Source: CAVSCD01 sp963726335 (GTDB lineage: Bacteria > Acidobacteriota > Aminicenantia > Aminicenantales > UBA8522). From it: a stretch of 64,000 nt of DNA. How positions within the stretch are numbered: the first letter of the stretch is position 1; every line of letters starts with the position of its first letter. Both the position numbers and the translations under genes were made by a program. The notes under the pieces were generated by a model. It worked only from the letters and a program-made list of their open reading frames with translations. It made no database searches and was not told the DNA's origin. This document shows positions 36,520 through 46,640 of this stretch, piece after piece. Where the stretch lies: the NCBI GenBank assembly GCA_963726335.1, contig CAVSCD010000013.1, positions 1 through 64,000 of the forward strand, in the 5' to 3' direction.

Positions 36520-37709
36520 CTATTGATCCGTCCTCAGGTGATCCTTGATGAGCGCCGAAGCGGCTTCGTCACAGGCTTTGGGCGCAACCGGCGGGCCCTG
36601 GTTCGTGACGATGAGCACGGCGAAATCCTTCAACGGAGCCACCCAGGCGACGGCCAGGTTCATCGTGTTGCTGCCGGTATGCGTCAGCACCTGTCCGCCT
36701 CCCCAGTCGCGCTCCAGGACGATCCAGCCGAGCGCATAGTTCCCGTCGAAGAGCGGCGTCTGCAGCATCTCGTAGATCGCCGGGTTGAGGAGGGCTTTCT
36801 CGCGGCGCGTGCCGCGCAGAATGTCGGCGATGAACTTTGACCAATCGGCCAGGGTGCAATGGACCCTGCCGGCCGGGCCCACCACGGGCGGGTTGTCCGC
36901 GTCCGGCCCGTTATTTTTGACGGGCTGGCCGTCGGCCTCGTGGCCCCAGGGCTGGTCGACCTGGCCGGCAGTGCCGACGCCGCCGAAACCGGCACTCGTC
37001 ATGCCCAGGGGCCCGAAGACCATTCTCTTCATCAGCTCTTCCCACGTATCGCCTGCCGCCTGCTCGGCCATCGCACCGGCGACGACATAGCCGAGGTTCG
37101 AATAGAGGAACTTGGCCCCGCCCTGGACATCGAGCTTAGCCAGCGCGGCCGCCCTGACCGCTGCCAGCCGCTGCTCCCTGATCGGCTGAGCGCGCGGGAT
37201 CATCCCCCAGGGGGCGTTGGCCGGAAGCCCGCTGTGGTGCGAAAGAAGCTGGCGGATCGTGATCTTCCCGAACTCCGGGGACGCGGCCGCGGCGGTGATC
37301 TCCGGGAACATCTCGCCGACCGTCGTCTCCCATTTGAGCTTCCCCCCTCGATAAGGGCGGCGATGAGGAAGGCGGTCATCGCCTTGGTATCCGACCCGAG
37401 ATGCCATTGATCTTCCGCCGTGGCGGCGAGATCCGTGCCCGCCTTGCGCACCCCGACGACGCCGATCGCCTCGAGCCCCTTGCCGGTCACGACCGCCGCG
37501 CCGAGCGCCGGCAGCCCGTGCTCCGTCCGGATGGGCTCCAGGATGCCGGACAGGTCTTTGACTTCGGCCCCGTCCTTATTTTGGGCGGCGGTTCCGCCCC
37601 CGGGCGCCTCCGGCTTTCGAACGGCATCGCCGGTGGCCGCACCGCCGAGAGACGCGATCAGAGCGACGATCGCCAACCGCCGCGCGACCTTGCCCGCGAC
37701 ACGTCTCAT
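36520..37709 (-). CDS. Class C beta-lactamase-like serine hydrolase, one frameshift
   Basis: A signal peptide (MRRVAGKVARRLAIVALIAS) is followed by the beta-lactamase-type S106-x-x-K109 motif (GSDTKAMTAF), then after a frame change in a C-run near 37345 the YSNLGY motif and the TLADWSKF and THTGSNTM regions. These fit PF00144 serine hydrolases, which include esterases and peptidases as well as AmpC. One extra or missing base restores about 397 residues. It is 13 nt from the GH20 gene on the same strand, suggesting an operon. Confidence 0.82.
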
Positions 37710-37722
37710 CCGCCCGTCTCCC

Positions 37723-39882
37723 CTACCACAAGTCCTGCGTCAGCGTTTCGAGCGGCGGCAGGCCCGCATCGAGCCTCTTGACCAACTCCTGGAAGCGCCG
37801 CTGGAGCTTCCACCAGACGGCCAACTCGACGTCGAACTTCGCCAGCGCGACGTTCAGCCGGAAGGGCCTGAACTCCGCCAGCCACGCCTCCCTGAACCTG
37901 TCCTTGATCACCGATACCGCGTCCATCAGGTCCGAGGTGCGCGTGTGGTACTTGAAGCTCACCTCGTTGTGGATGAGGTTGAAGGCCGCCTCCCTGTCGG
38001 GTTTGGGCCCAAGCTCGCGCCAGAAATCGGCGATCTCGCGGGCGTAGATGTGCTTGAGGGCGGCAAAGTCGATCATCCGGGCGCAGGCCTCGAGCGAAAT
38101 GAAGGTGGCCGGGTCGGCGCCCGACGCCCCCGCCCGCAGGGTGTGGGCCAGCGCTTCGTCGCAGGCGAGCCGCGTGTCGCGAAGCGCCTGCCGCTGGGCG
38201 TCGCTCTTGTCGAGCACGGCGGCCGCGAACGGGTTCTCGAAAAAGACGGCGATCGTTTCGTGGCTCGTCGCCTCCTGGAGCGACGTCTCGGCCCGGGCCA
38301 GCGCCTCGAACGCCCCGGCCGCCTCGGCCGCGATGCCGGGCGGATAAAGCCGCGCCGCGTAAGCTTCGAAGAACCCCGCCCTGTCCACGGGGCCCGCCTG
38401 CCAGCCCGCCACCGCCGCGTAAGCGAGTGCCGGCCTCCCCGGCCGCGTCAGGGTCTGCGTATCGTCGGTCCAGCCGGACTGGTAAAGGCCCAGCGCCCCG
38501 TGCTTCCGGCCGGCCGCCGCCAGCAGGTCGAGGTTCCGAAAGCTCCGGTCGTAATCGGTGACGAGCCAGCTCCAGTTGATGACCGCCGACAGCAGGCTCA
38601 CCGGGACTCGGCTCCGGACAAAGGGCTCGAGGATGCGGTCGTAAAGGGGCGGGTCGAGCGGGAAATACTTCCAGACAAAAGCCGTCAGGCCGGGAGGCAG
38701 GTCGCCGATGATCGTCGGGAACTTCTCCATCATGTCCGCGTACGCCAACGGCCGCTTGCCGTGGCGGGCGATGATCTCCGCGACCTGCTTCAGCCGCCTG
38801 AGGTAAAGGTCCCCCGGGTCGACGCCGATCTTGGCGGCCTCGCTCCGGATGAGCCAGGTCTCGTCGAACCCCATGTGGAAAAACGGGCTGGGGAAGAGGC
38901 GGGCCATCTGCCCGATCCAGTCCTCGAGGAGCGGGCCGATCCGCGGATCCTCGCCCTTGAACTCGCCGCCGTGCGCGATCACCGCGAGGTCGGCGTAGCG
39001 CTCCATGCGAAAAAGGTCGTGGAGGTGGCCGTAGAGTTCCATGTTCGGGACGACGTCGATGTGCCGCTCGCGGGCGTAGTCGATGACGGCGCGGACCTCT
39101 GCCTGCGAGTAGCGCGCCTCGGCCATGAGGGTCGGGAAGCCTTCGAGCTCGACCGAGGCCTCCGTGTAGAAAAGATACTGGTTCGTCTTGAAGCGGGCCA
39201 GAAAATCGAGCTGGCTTCGCACTTCCTCCGGCGTCGGGAGCTGGGCGTGGCTGAAGTCCATCATGTAGCCGCGGTAGGCGAAAGCCGGCCAGTCGCGGAC
39301 GTCGGCCTCGGGGAGCGACGCGGCCTCGCCCCGCCCCTCGACCATCTGCCGGAGCGTCTGGGCCGCGTAGTAGAGGCCGGCCGAGGACCGGGCCTCGAGT
39401 ATCGCGCCCTGAGGAGTGACGCGGACTTCATAGGACTCGCGCGATCCCGGACCTGCGATTTCGTCGGGGACGGGGAGCGCGGCGGCCTCGCCCGTGCGGC
39501 GGAAGATGACGGCGGGCGAGGGAGAAGATGACGGCGGAGGCGTGTCCGCCGGTTTTTCGGCGACGCGCACCTCGGACCCGCACGCCTCGGTCAGCCAACC
39601 GGCGAGCTCGCGGGCCGCGAAAAGGTCCTCGGCCGCCGGCGCCGTCCCGTCGATCCGGATGACGAGCCTTTGGACCGGGAGCCGGCCGGAGCCGTAACGG
39701 ACCTCTTGCGGCGCGGGGAGAAGCGCGTTGTGCCCGGCCGGCGCGGTGGCCGGAGCGGGGACTTGGGCGGGAGCCCGGGAGACGGCCGCTGCCGCCGCCG
39801 GGGCCAGCCCGCCAGCCGCCAAGAAAGCTAAAACCCAGGCGGTGAAAAATGCGGAATCCCTTCGGATCATCTTTCGCATCAT
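37723..39882 (-). CDS. Glycoside hydrolase family 20-like beta-hexosaminidase
   Basis: The 719-residue protein has a signal peptide, a GH20b-like N-terminal domain and a TIM barrel with HMGFDETW, whose Asp-Glu pair is the GH20 catalytic pair (around residues 335-345), and with WPAFAYRGYMMDFSHAQLP at the barrel start. The C-terminal 200 residues are helical and unassigned. Substrates are probably beta-linked N-acetylhexosamines. The start is taken at the ATG 39882, with GAGG about 7 nt upstream and 8 nt after the previous stop; GTG 39894 would overlap that stop. Confidence 0.82.
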   Translation of the reverse strand: MMRKMIRRDSAFFTAWVLAFLAAGGLAPAAAAAVSRAPAQVPAPATAPAGHNALLPAPQEVRYGSGRLPVQRLVIRIDGTAPAAEDLFAARELAGWLTEACGSEVRVAEKPADTPPPSSSPSPAVIFRRTGEAAALPVPDEIAGPGSRESYEVRVTPQGAILEARSSAGLYYAAQTLRQMVEGRGEAASLPEADVRDWPAFAYRGYMMDFSHAQLPTPEEVRSQLDFLARFKTNQYLFYTEASVELEGFPTLMAEARYSQAEVRAVIDYARERHIDVVPNMELYGHLHDLFRMERYADLAVIAHGGEFKGEDPRIGPLLEDWIGQMARLFPSPFFHMGFDETWLIRSEAAKIGVDPGDLYLRRLKQVAEIIARHGKRPLAYADMMEKFPTIIGDLPPGLTAFVWKYFPLDPPLYDRILEPFVRSRVPVSLLSAVINWSWLVTDYDRSFRNLDLLAAAGRKHGALGLYQSGWTDDTQTLTRPGRPALAYAAVAGWQAGPVDRAGFFEAYAARLYPPGIAAEAAGAFEALARAETSLQEATSHETIAVFFENPFAAAVLDKSDAQRQALRDTRLACDEALAHTLRAGASGADPATFISLEACARMIDFAALKHIYAREIADFWRELGPKPDREAAFNLIHNEVSFKYHTRTSDLMDAVSVIKDRFREAWLAEFRPFRLNVALAKFDVELAVWWKLQRRFQELVKRLDAGLPPLETLTQDLW

Positions 39883-39890
39883 GAGTGACC

Positions 39891-41309
39891 TCACATCCCC
39901 TGGCGGTGCAGTTCGACCAGCATCCGGACGGCGGCGTCGACCAGCATCTCGCCCGAACCCGGAGCGACACGCGAGCTGATGACCTCGTAGGCGCCTTGGT
40001 CGTAGGCCTTGAGGTTCGGGATATAGCCGATCGTGTCGTTGGCCAGCTCGGCGACGATCGTGAACCGGAATGGCGAGGCGGTTTTTATGGCCAAGCCGAG
40101 CTCGGTGAAGGCCTCGCCGGGCAGCCCCACCCAGGCGATATCGTCCCCCAGGGCAACGACTTGGACTTCAGCCCCCACGGGGCGGCCGGCGCGCGCCTCG
40201 ACGTCGAGGATCCTGAAAGCCTTCACCAGGTCCATGAAGTTTGACCAGTTCGGCTTGTCTCCCATAGTGGGAACGACCGTCTTGGCCCAGGCGAGGTCCG
40301 CGGGCGTAACCTCGCGAAGCGCCAGGTTGACAACCTGGCTTTTTGCCCTCAGCGGCCCGCCGGAGGTTCTCTCGAGGCGCCGCATCGTCTTCAGCGCCTG
40401 GGCGGCCAGCACGGTGCCGAGACGGGCGGCTTCTCCGTGGCTCGTCTGCGGGCTGTCCCAAGCGACATCGAAGTGGTTGACGTTGCCGGCGCAGCCGACG
40501 GTGAACAGCGTGACGAGACCGCCTCCCATCGCCTCGTTGAGGAGACGGGAAAGCGTGTAAGCATAGTCGGCCGAGTATTCGGTCCCGCCCACGGTGTCTT
40601 GGTGCATCGCGAAGTTCACGCAGGCGGCGACCGGATTGGCCTCGGGGGTTTCGAAGAAGATGACCGGGACGTCAGGGTCGATCGGTCCGGCGGGCCGGAC
40701 GATATCCCGGTTGAGCTTGCCCGGGTTGAACCTCACCGAGCCGTCCTTCATGAAGAACCGGCGGTTAAAGGAGATCGACTCCTCGCGGCCGCGCCCGGCG
40801 GAGACCCGGACGGGCTGAACCGCGGCGGCGGCCAGACGCACGCTTTCGGCGATCATGCCCGGCAGGTCGGCCAGGTATTTTTCGCCGATCCGGCGCATCT
40901 CACCCTCCGCCTTATGGCGGTTGCCCGGGACAAGGAGCACCGGGCCGGTGTGGCAATGCGTCGCGCTGATCATCACGTTCCCGGCGGCCAGGCCCGAGCC
41001 GCGCTCAATCAGTCGCCGCGCGTCCTCGACGACCTGGCGCGGCAGGCCGATGATATCGCACGCCACCAGCGCCGCGCGCGTCCCGCCCGACTCGAGGACC
41101 AGGGCTTTGGCCCAGAGGTCGTCATGAACGCCGGAGGCCGCGCGGCTGTAATAGTAACCCGCCATCGGCGCCCCGGGGGGCGGGGTGATCTTGACCGCGC
41201 CGGCGCCGAGACGAAGCTCACGGGCGTCCTGCGGTCCGGGAGGCCCTTCGGTCAGCCCGGGAACGGCCGCGGCCAGAGTGATTGCCAAGAACCCGACGAG
41301 CATCTTCAT
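39891..41309 (-). CDS. Neutral/alkaline non-lysosomal ceramidase-like hydrolase
   Basis: The 472-residue protein has a signal peptide, then the PF04734 pattern: AGAVKITPPPGAPMAGYYY at the start, SATHCHTGPVLL with zinc-binding histidines, and FAMHQDTVGGTEYSADYAYT. Many bacteria carry this shortened form. Full ceramidases hydrolyse ceramide, but the substrate of the shortened form is not established. It is the first gene of a unit with the GH20 and serine-hydrolase genes. A start at 41309 (MKMLVGF) or the ATG two codons later is possible; 41321 adds four residues. Confidence 0.78.
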   Translation of the reverse strand: MKMLVGFLAITLAAAVPGLTEGPPGPQDARELRLGAGAVKITPPPGAPMAGYYYSRAASGVHDDLWAKALVLESGGTRAALVACDIIGLPRQVVEDARRLIERGSGLAAGNVMISATHCHTGPVLLVPGNRHKAEGEMRRIGEKYLADLPGMIAESVRLAAAAVQPVRVSAGRGREESISFNRRFFMKDGSVRFNPGKLNRDIVRPAGPIDPDVPVIFFETPEANPVAACVNFAMHQDTVGGTEYSADYAYTLSRLLNEAMGGGLVTLFTVGCAGNVNHFDVAWDSPQTSHGEAARLGTVLAAQALKTMRRLERTSGGPLRAKSQVVNLALREVTPADLAWAKTVVPTMGDKPNWSNFMDLVKAFRILDVEARAGRPVGAEVQVVALGDDIAWVGLPGEAFTELGLAIKTASPFRFTIVAELANDTIGYIPNLKAYDQGAYEVISSRVAPGSGEMLVDAAVRMLVELHRQGM

Positions 41310-41450
41310 TTCAAACACCATGCCTTTTCAGTGGATTCCGGGACGGACGCCTTCTCGAGGGCCGCCCGCAAGTCGACTTTGGATGGTAGGATATCATGAG
41401 CCGGGCTGTCAACGCCGGGGCGCCCGGGAAGCCGGACCAGCCGGCTCAGC

Positions 41451-41640
41451 TAGCCTGAATTATTCACGAATCGAGGCGGCCCCCAGATGCGAGGCCCGAG
41501 GGGTGAAGCTGTACTCTTTGGTACAGCGAACTCCGAGAACGAAGCCGATGGGGCCGAATCGGTTCGCCCGAAGGGTAAAAAGCGCCGCCTAAAAAGAGAG
41601 GGAAAAAAGACGAGGCGCTTTTTATGAATAAATCAGGCTA
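41451..41640 (+). mobile_element. MITE-like structured element, copy 3
   Basis: A 190-bp copy. The 16-bp ends TAGCCTGAATTATTCA and TGAATAAATCAGGCTA pair with one mismatch. GCTGTAC-TCTTTG-GTACAGC is a perfect apical hairpin at about 41509-41528, and AAAAAGCGCC (41577) pairs with GGCGCTTTTT (41614-41623). It lies between the ceramidase start and the REP units at 41641. Confidence 0.8.
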
Positions 41641-41750
41641 AATGGGGAATTGATATCCAGGTACCAATTCATTAGCAAGGTACCAACTCACACGAGGCGA
41701 CCTGTCAAACAGCCCGAGGAAATTGGGGAATTGGTATTGTGTCCCGAATT
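41641..41750. repeat. Types C and A REP units following MITE copy 3
   Basis: A reverse type C unit at 41641-41666 begins directly after the MITE, and a reverse type A unit lies at 41725-41750. Both are inverted relative to most others. The reverse type A unit ends 3 nt from the stop of the small coiled-coil gene. Confidence 0.6.
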
Positions 41751-41753
41751 GGC

Positions 41754-41948
41754 TCAATGGCCGGAGTCGATGCCCGCGAGCCGTTCCTGGACCCGCCGCA
41801 GTTCTTCCTGGGCTTTCTTGAAAAGCTGTCCCTTATTGGCCAGGGTCTCGAGCTCCCGTGTTTCGTTCATCGCCTGTTTCAGCCTGTTGATACGCTTGAG
41901 AAGCTCCGCCTCCCTCTGCTTCAGCCTGATGCGTTCTTCGGTGCTCAC
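41754..41948 (-). CDS. Small coiled-coil protein (64 aa)
   Basis: An almost wholly helical, highly charged protein (ERIRLKQREAELLKRINRLK, NETRELETLANKGQLFKKAQ). I take a GTG at 41948, with AGAGG 9 nt upstream. An ATG at 41999 would add 17 basic residues. The family is not recognised. It may be a structural adaptor. Confidence 0.55.
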   Translation of the reverse strand: MSTEERIRLKQREAELLKRINRLKQAMNETRELETLANKGQLFKKAQEELRRVQERLAGIDSGH

Positions 41949-42117
41949 GGTTCCAAACCTCTTTCCTCCGGCTCTCGAGGCAAGGCGTCGCCCGCCCAAA
42001 GGGCCATTTCAAGCCCATCGCGCGCCACCTGCGCCTATATTTTCTACGATATAGGGGATGGGGCCCGAATGTCAAGGAGTCCGGCCGGGAGGGCGTGTCC
42101 CCCGGCAGAGACAGCGG

Positions 42118-45007
42118 TCAATCCGGGTTGGAGCCGCTAAGCTGCGTCCAGCCGCTGTTATTAAAAAGCCATAGGCCGAGCGCGCCGAAATCGACGATGA
42201 TCTCCTCGCGGGCGTCCGCGTCGAAATCTCCGACCAAAATGCTCTCCGCGTTGACGCCCGAGAGCTGCGCCCAGCCGCCGAGGCTCCAGCCCCACAGCCC
42301 GACAGCGCCAAAATCCACCGCGGCCTCATCGTCGCCGTCCCCGTCCGCGTCGGCCGCGGCCAGGCCGTCGGCGTCCACGCCGCTGAGCAGGCCCCAGCCG
42401 CTGCCGACCCAGAGCCAGAGGCCCACCGACCCGAAATCGCCGGCGAGTTCCTGTCCGCCGCCCGAAACGAAGTTGCCGCCGTACAGGTTATCGGTCAGCA
42501 CGCCGCTCAGCTGGGTCCAGGCGCCGCTGTCCCACAGCCAAACGCCGAGGGAGCCGAGCCCGGCCGCCACGGCGTCCCGGCCGTCGCCGTTCGTGTCCGC
42601 CGCGACCAGGGCGTTCGCGTCGGCGCCCGTGAGCTGCGTCCAGACGCCGCTGTCCCAGATATAGAGCCCGGGCGTGCCGAGGTCGGCGACGATCTCCTTC
42701 CCGGCGTCGGCGTCGGTGTTGGCCACGATGACGTTCTGCGGGTCGAGGGAGGTGAGGTTGACGAACGTCCCGGCCTCCTGCCGCCACCACAGGCCGAGGG
42801 ACCCGAAATCGGCGAATATCTCGTCCACGGCGTTGGCGTTCGTGTCGGCGGCGGCCAGCGACTCGGGGTTGGTGCCGCTGATCTGGCTCCAGGAGCCGCC
42901 GTTCCAGAGCCAGAGGCCGGCCGTCCCGAGGTCGGCGGCGAGCTCTTTGGAGCTGTCGGCGTCGATGTTCAGGGGGAGCATGTGCTCGGGGTTGCTGGTC
43001 GTGAGCTGCGACCAGGCCCCGGCGTTCCACATCCAGGCGCCGGCCGCGCCGAAGTCAATGGCCGCCTCGTCCGCGCCGTCGCCGTCGAAATCGCCCACGG
43101 CATGCTTGCCGGCGTCTTCGCCGCGGACCTTCTGGAGCGAGACCGAGGGGTCGCCGTAGAGGTTGAAATCGTAGTAGTTCATCAGCCGGGTATTGGATTC
43201 GGGCGTCATCGCCTGTTTGGCCAGGGCGAGCGCTTTGCCGGCGTCGTACTTGTTGGCGGCCAGGCGCTTGACGTACTCGTAGCCGATGCCGGAGTTCGTG
43301 GTGCTGCCGTCGAACCCGCCGTAGACGACGCCCGTGTTGAACCAGGAGACCCGCGTCGCCGAGACTGACCCGATGCCGCCCTTCTTAAGAACGGAATAGG
43401 CCAGGTTGCCGGTATTCTCCGGATAGGCGTTCGTGCAGGAGCACTGGTAGGTGAACGCGGGATGGGCGTCGTCGAGCGACGCGCAGTCTCCATTGGTGAA
43501 AAGGTTGCCGTCCCAGTTGGGACTGTAGCCGACCGCGGTGGTCGTCGCGCTGCCGTGGCCCCACCAGCAGACGACGCCGTAGTCGTTGGCCGCCCAGCGG
43601 GCGCGGACGACCGTCCCGCCCCGGAGCTCTTCCTCGCTCGTGTAGGCGGAATTGTCGGCGGGGAAGGCGGTTCCCTGCTGGTACTGCCGCCAGGAGGCCC
43701 AGCCGTTCGGGGTGAGGTAATCGTCCCGCATCTGCTCGGCAAGGGGGGCGCCGTCGTAAGCCGCCTGAGAATAGCTCATCGGCAGGAGGATGCTCTTCCG
43801 CCAGGCGATGGACGAGGCGGAGGCCCGCTCGTAGTCGACGATCTTCTGGAGGATCGCGTCCAGGGTCGTATAGTCGGCGCCGTAGACGGGGATCCGGCCG
43901 ACATAGACCTCGGCCGTGAAATCGACGCCGCCCGTTCCCATGTCCACCGACCACTCGCCGAAGTAGCCGTCGGCGTCCTTGTCCCAGTTGCCGGTGAGGT
44001 CGGCGTAGAAATGATCCGTGGGCGCATCCTCGTCGGCACCGCTGCCCAGCCGTGGCCAGCACATCTTCATGGGCACGTCGCCCTCGCCGCTCTCGTAGGG
44101 AGAGGGGTTGCCGATGAGGAGGACGTATTTGATCCCCAGGGCGAGGTAATTCGACTTGAGCCACTCGCGGATCTTCTCGGCCTTGCGGTTCGGCGATTGG
44201 CCGGTCATGGCCCCCCAGGTCGTTTCGGTGACGACATTGACGGTGTGGTCCATGTCCTGCTTATGGGCGATGAAGCCGCTGAGCTTGGCGCTGCCCGCGA
44301 CGATGGCCCCGGTCGTGATGATGACGTAATCCGAGGGCGTGAGCGCCGCCGGCGCGTCGGAGGCGGGCGCGGCATACCAGGCCGCGGCCTCGCCGTAATT
44401 CAGGAAGGTGTCGCGCGCGACGTCGTCCATCAGGTCGTCACGGAGGGCGGTCGCGCTGGCCGCTTCCCCGGTCCTCGAGTAGGCGATCTGGATATCCGCC
44501 CGGCGGATGAGGCTGAGCGCGCCCGTTTCGGGAGCGTACCGGAAGGGCGAGAACTCGACCCTCACGAACTTCCATTTCCTGAGCTGCGAGACGGCGACGA
44601 TGCTCACGGCGGGCTCGCGGCGCGGCGGAGTCGGGGGCGGGCGAGGTCAGCCACTGGCCGTCTTTCCAGGCGCTGTCGGGAGGGCAGGTCTTGACGGTGA
44701 AGAATCCCGGGAGCTTCTGCTCGTCGACCGCGGTTACGGTGAGACGGAGGCTCGCCCAGTCGACGTCGGGCGGGAGCGCGATGTCGAACACGCGGCGGGG
44801 CAGCATCGGCCGGCCCGGGACGGCGGACATCGGGAAATCCGTCAGCCGGGGGACGTCGTAGCCCGACGCGTCCTTGGCCAGCTGGGGGGCGTCGGCCTTG
44901 AGCGTCACGGAGAGAGTGTCCGCCGAGGCGGCGGCCACGGCGGCGAGGATGATGACCAGCGAGAGTGAAAAAACGCGCGCACCGATTTCGCGCTGACTGT
45001 GTCTCAT
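42118..45007 (-). CDS. Secreted peptidase C25 (gingipain-like) with eight-repeat Asp-rich tail, one frameshift
   Basis: The start at 45007 has AGGAGG 4 nt upstream and gives a signal peptide. A frame change lies near 44620. The C25 propeptide and protease domains run through LTPSDYVIITTGAIV and YVLLIGNPSPYES; the His is in WWGHGS (near 43555) and the likely Cys in QCSCTNAYPEN (near 43440). The last ~370 residues are eight repeats of D-F-G-x-x-GLW-x-W-x-x-x-x-W-x-Q-L-S-G, linked by D-x-D-G-D-G-x-D-E loops. The protein ends in NPD. The same tail occurs at 49500 and 58970. A role as a secreted protease is likely. Confidence 0.8.
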
Positions 45008-45202
45008 GGCGCCTCCTGATCTTTCCCCGTTCAATCCGATATCTTTGGCGTTTAATAGCAAAATGACTTGCCCATGTCAAGCGCCCGGCCTGAGCGCCGG
45101 TTCGAGACCGCATCTCTCCGCGTTTGCTTTTTCCCGTTATCGGAGCGAAAATACGATTTTAGGCCAGCGTCGACACCGGTGGGCGCTCAAAGGAGAAACA
45201 CG

Positions 45203-45643
45203 ATGGGTATTTTTGGGAAGTCTTTCAGCCAGAAAGTCCAGGAGGCCGTATCGGCTCTCGGCGGGTCTATCCCGGGCGTCCGCGGCCTCAAGGCCACGGT
45301 CGACGGCAAGGTCGTGACGCTCGAGGGCGAGGCCGACACGATGGAAGCCAAGGGCCGGGTTATGACCGAGTTCAATAAGCTCGTCAACACCGAGAACACG
45401 ATCAACCGCCTCCGGGTCAAGGAAGCGCCGGCCGCCAAGCCGGTGCCGCCCCTCACGCCGGCGCCGCCGCAGGCGGGGGACGTGACGACCTACGTCGTCC
45501 AGAGCGGAGATACCCTGAGCGCGCTCGCCCAACGCTTTTACGGAAAGGCCAGCCTCTATCCGAAGATCTTCGAGGCCAACCGGGACATCCTGAACAACCC
45601 CGACCTCATCAAGGTCGGCCAGAAGCTGAAGATCCCGAAGTAG
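45203..45643 (+). CDS. BON-LysM domain protein (YgaU/Kbp-like)
   Basis: The 146-residue protein has a BON domain (residues about 22-72, VRGLKATVDGKVVTLEGEAD), a Pro/Ala linker and a C-terminal LysM (TYVVQSGDTLSALAQRFYG...VGQKLKIPK). This matches the YgaU/Kbp family of potassium-binding or cell-envelope proteins. The start at 45203 has AAAGGAG 7 nt upstream. The region 45008-45202 is a shared intergenic with no gene. Confidence 0.88.
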   Translation: MGIFGKSFSQKVQEAVSALGGSIPGVRGLKATVDGKVVTLEGEADTMEAKGRVMTEFNKLVNTENTINRLRVKEAPAAKPVPPLTPAPPQAGDVTTYVVQSGDTLSALAQRFYGKASLYPKIFEANRDILNNPDLIKVGQKLKIPK

Positions 45644-45693
45644 ACCCGAGAGTCCATTAGGGATTTCCCGGCGGCGGGAAAGGGTTACGGAGG

Positions 45694-46240
45694 ATGACAG
45701 GAATCCTGGCGGCGTTTCGGCCTGGCCGCGGCGACCGGGCTGAACGCCTATCTGCCCCTATTGATCGTCGGCTTGCTGGCCAGGACCACCACGCTCATCA
45801 CCCTCAAGGCGCCGTGGAATGCCCTGGCGAACCCGGGGGTGCTCGTGGTCATCGCCGTGCTCCTGGCGATCGAGATGACCGTCGATAAGATCCCGGCGGT
45901 CGATACCGTCAACGACATCATCCAAACGATCTTCCGGCCGGCCGCGGGCGCCATCCTGTTCGCCGCGAGCAGGAACATCATCAGCGATGTCAGCCCGGTT
46001 CTGGCGATGATCTGCGGATTGGTGATCGCGGGCGGCGTGCACACGGCCAAGTCCGTGTCCCGCCCGGCGGTCACGGCCGGGACGCTGGGCACGGCCAACC
46101 CCTTGGTCAGCCTGGCGGAGGATGCCGTTTCCGGAGTGACAACCTTGTTGGCGGTCGTCGCGCCGGTACTGCTGGCGGCGCTGATCGTTCTGGGCGCCTA
46201 CTGGGTCATCCGCTGGCGCCGCCGCAAGAACAGGGATTAA
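45694..46240 (+). CDS. DUF4126 membrane protein, one frameshift
   Basis: The predicted product (about 180 residues) begins MTGILAAFGLAAATGLNAYL, typical of DUF4126, once one extra C near 45719 is removed, and has four or five membrane segments ending in WRRRKNRD. Function unknown. It lies 50 nt after the LysM gene on the same strand, so the two may be co-transcribed. It is convergent with the small GlsB-like gene at 46244. Confidence 0.72.
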
Positions 46241-46243
46241 GGG

Positions 46244-46495
46244 CTAGACGGCCCTCTTCTTAAACAGGCTGTAAATGAATAGGATCACCAGGGCCCCGAC
46301 CACGGAGCCGATGAAGCCGGCGGTTTCACCCGGCTGATAGATCTTCAGCCACTGTCCGCCGTAAGAGGCAACGAAGGAACCCGCGATCCCGAGCAGAATG
46401 GTGACAATCATGCCCATATCCTGCCTTCCGGGGAAAATGAACTTGGCGATGATCCCGGCCGCCAAACCTAAAAGGATCGTCCAGACTATATGCAT
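46244..46495 (-). CDS. GlsB/YeaQ/YmgE-family small membrane protein
   Basis: The 83-residue protein has three membrane segments with the family pattern WTILLGLAAGIIAKFIFPGR and a G-rich second helix (IVTILLGIAGSFVASYGG). These proteins are stress-linked inner-membrane proteins called transglycosylase-associated. No adjacent operon partner. Confidence 0.88.
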   Translation of the reverse strand: MHIVWTILLGLAAGIIAKFIFPGRQDMGMIVTILLGIAGSFVASYGGQWLKIYQPGETAGFIGSVVGALVILFIYSLFKKRAV

Positions 46496-46640
46496 GGATA
46501 GCCTCCTCTACTAAATTTGAGTGAGTTCCTGATTAATATAGAAGGCGGCGCGCAAAGTCAAACACCCCTTCCCCAAAATTCCACCACACTCAACGTCATA
46601 GAGCCGCGACGGCGCGGCCGGGCCGGCGGGCCGGCAACGC

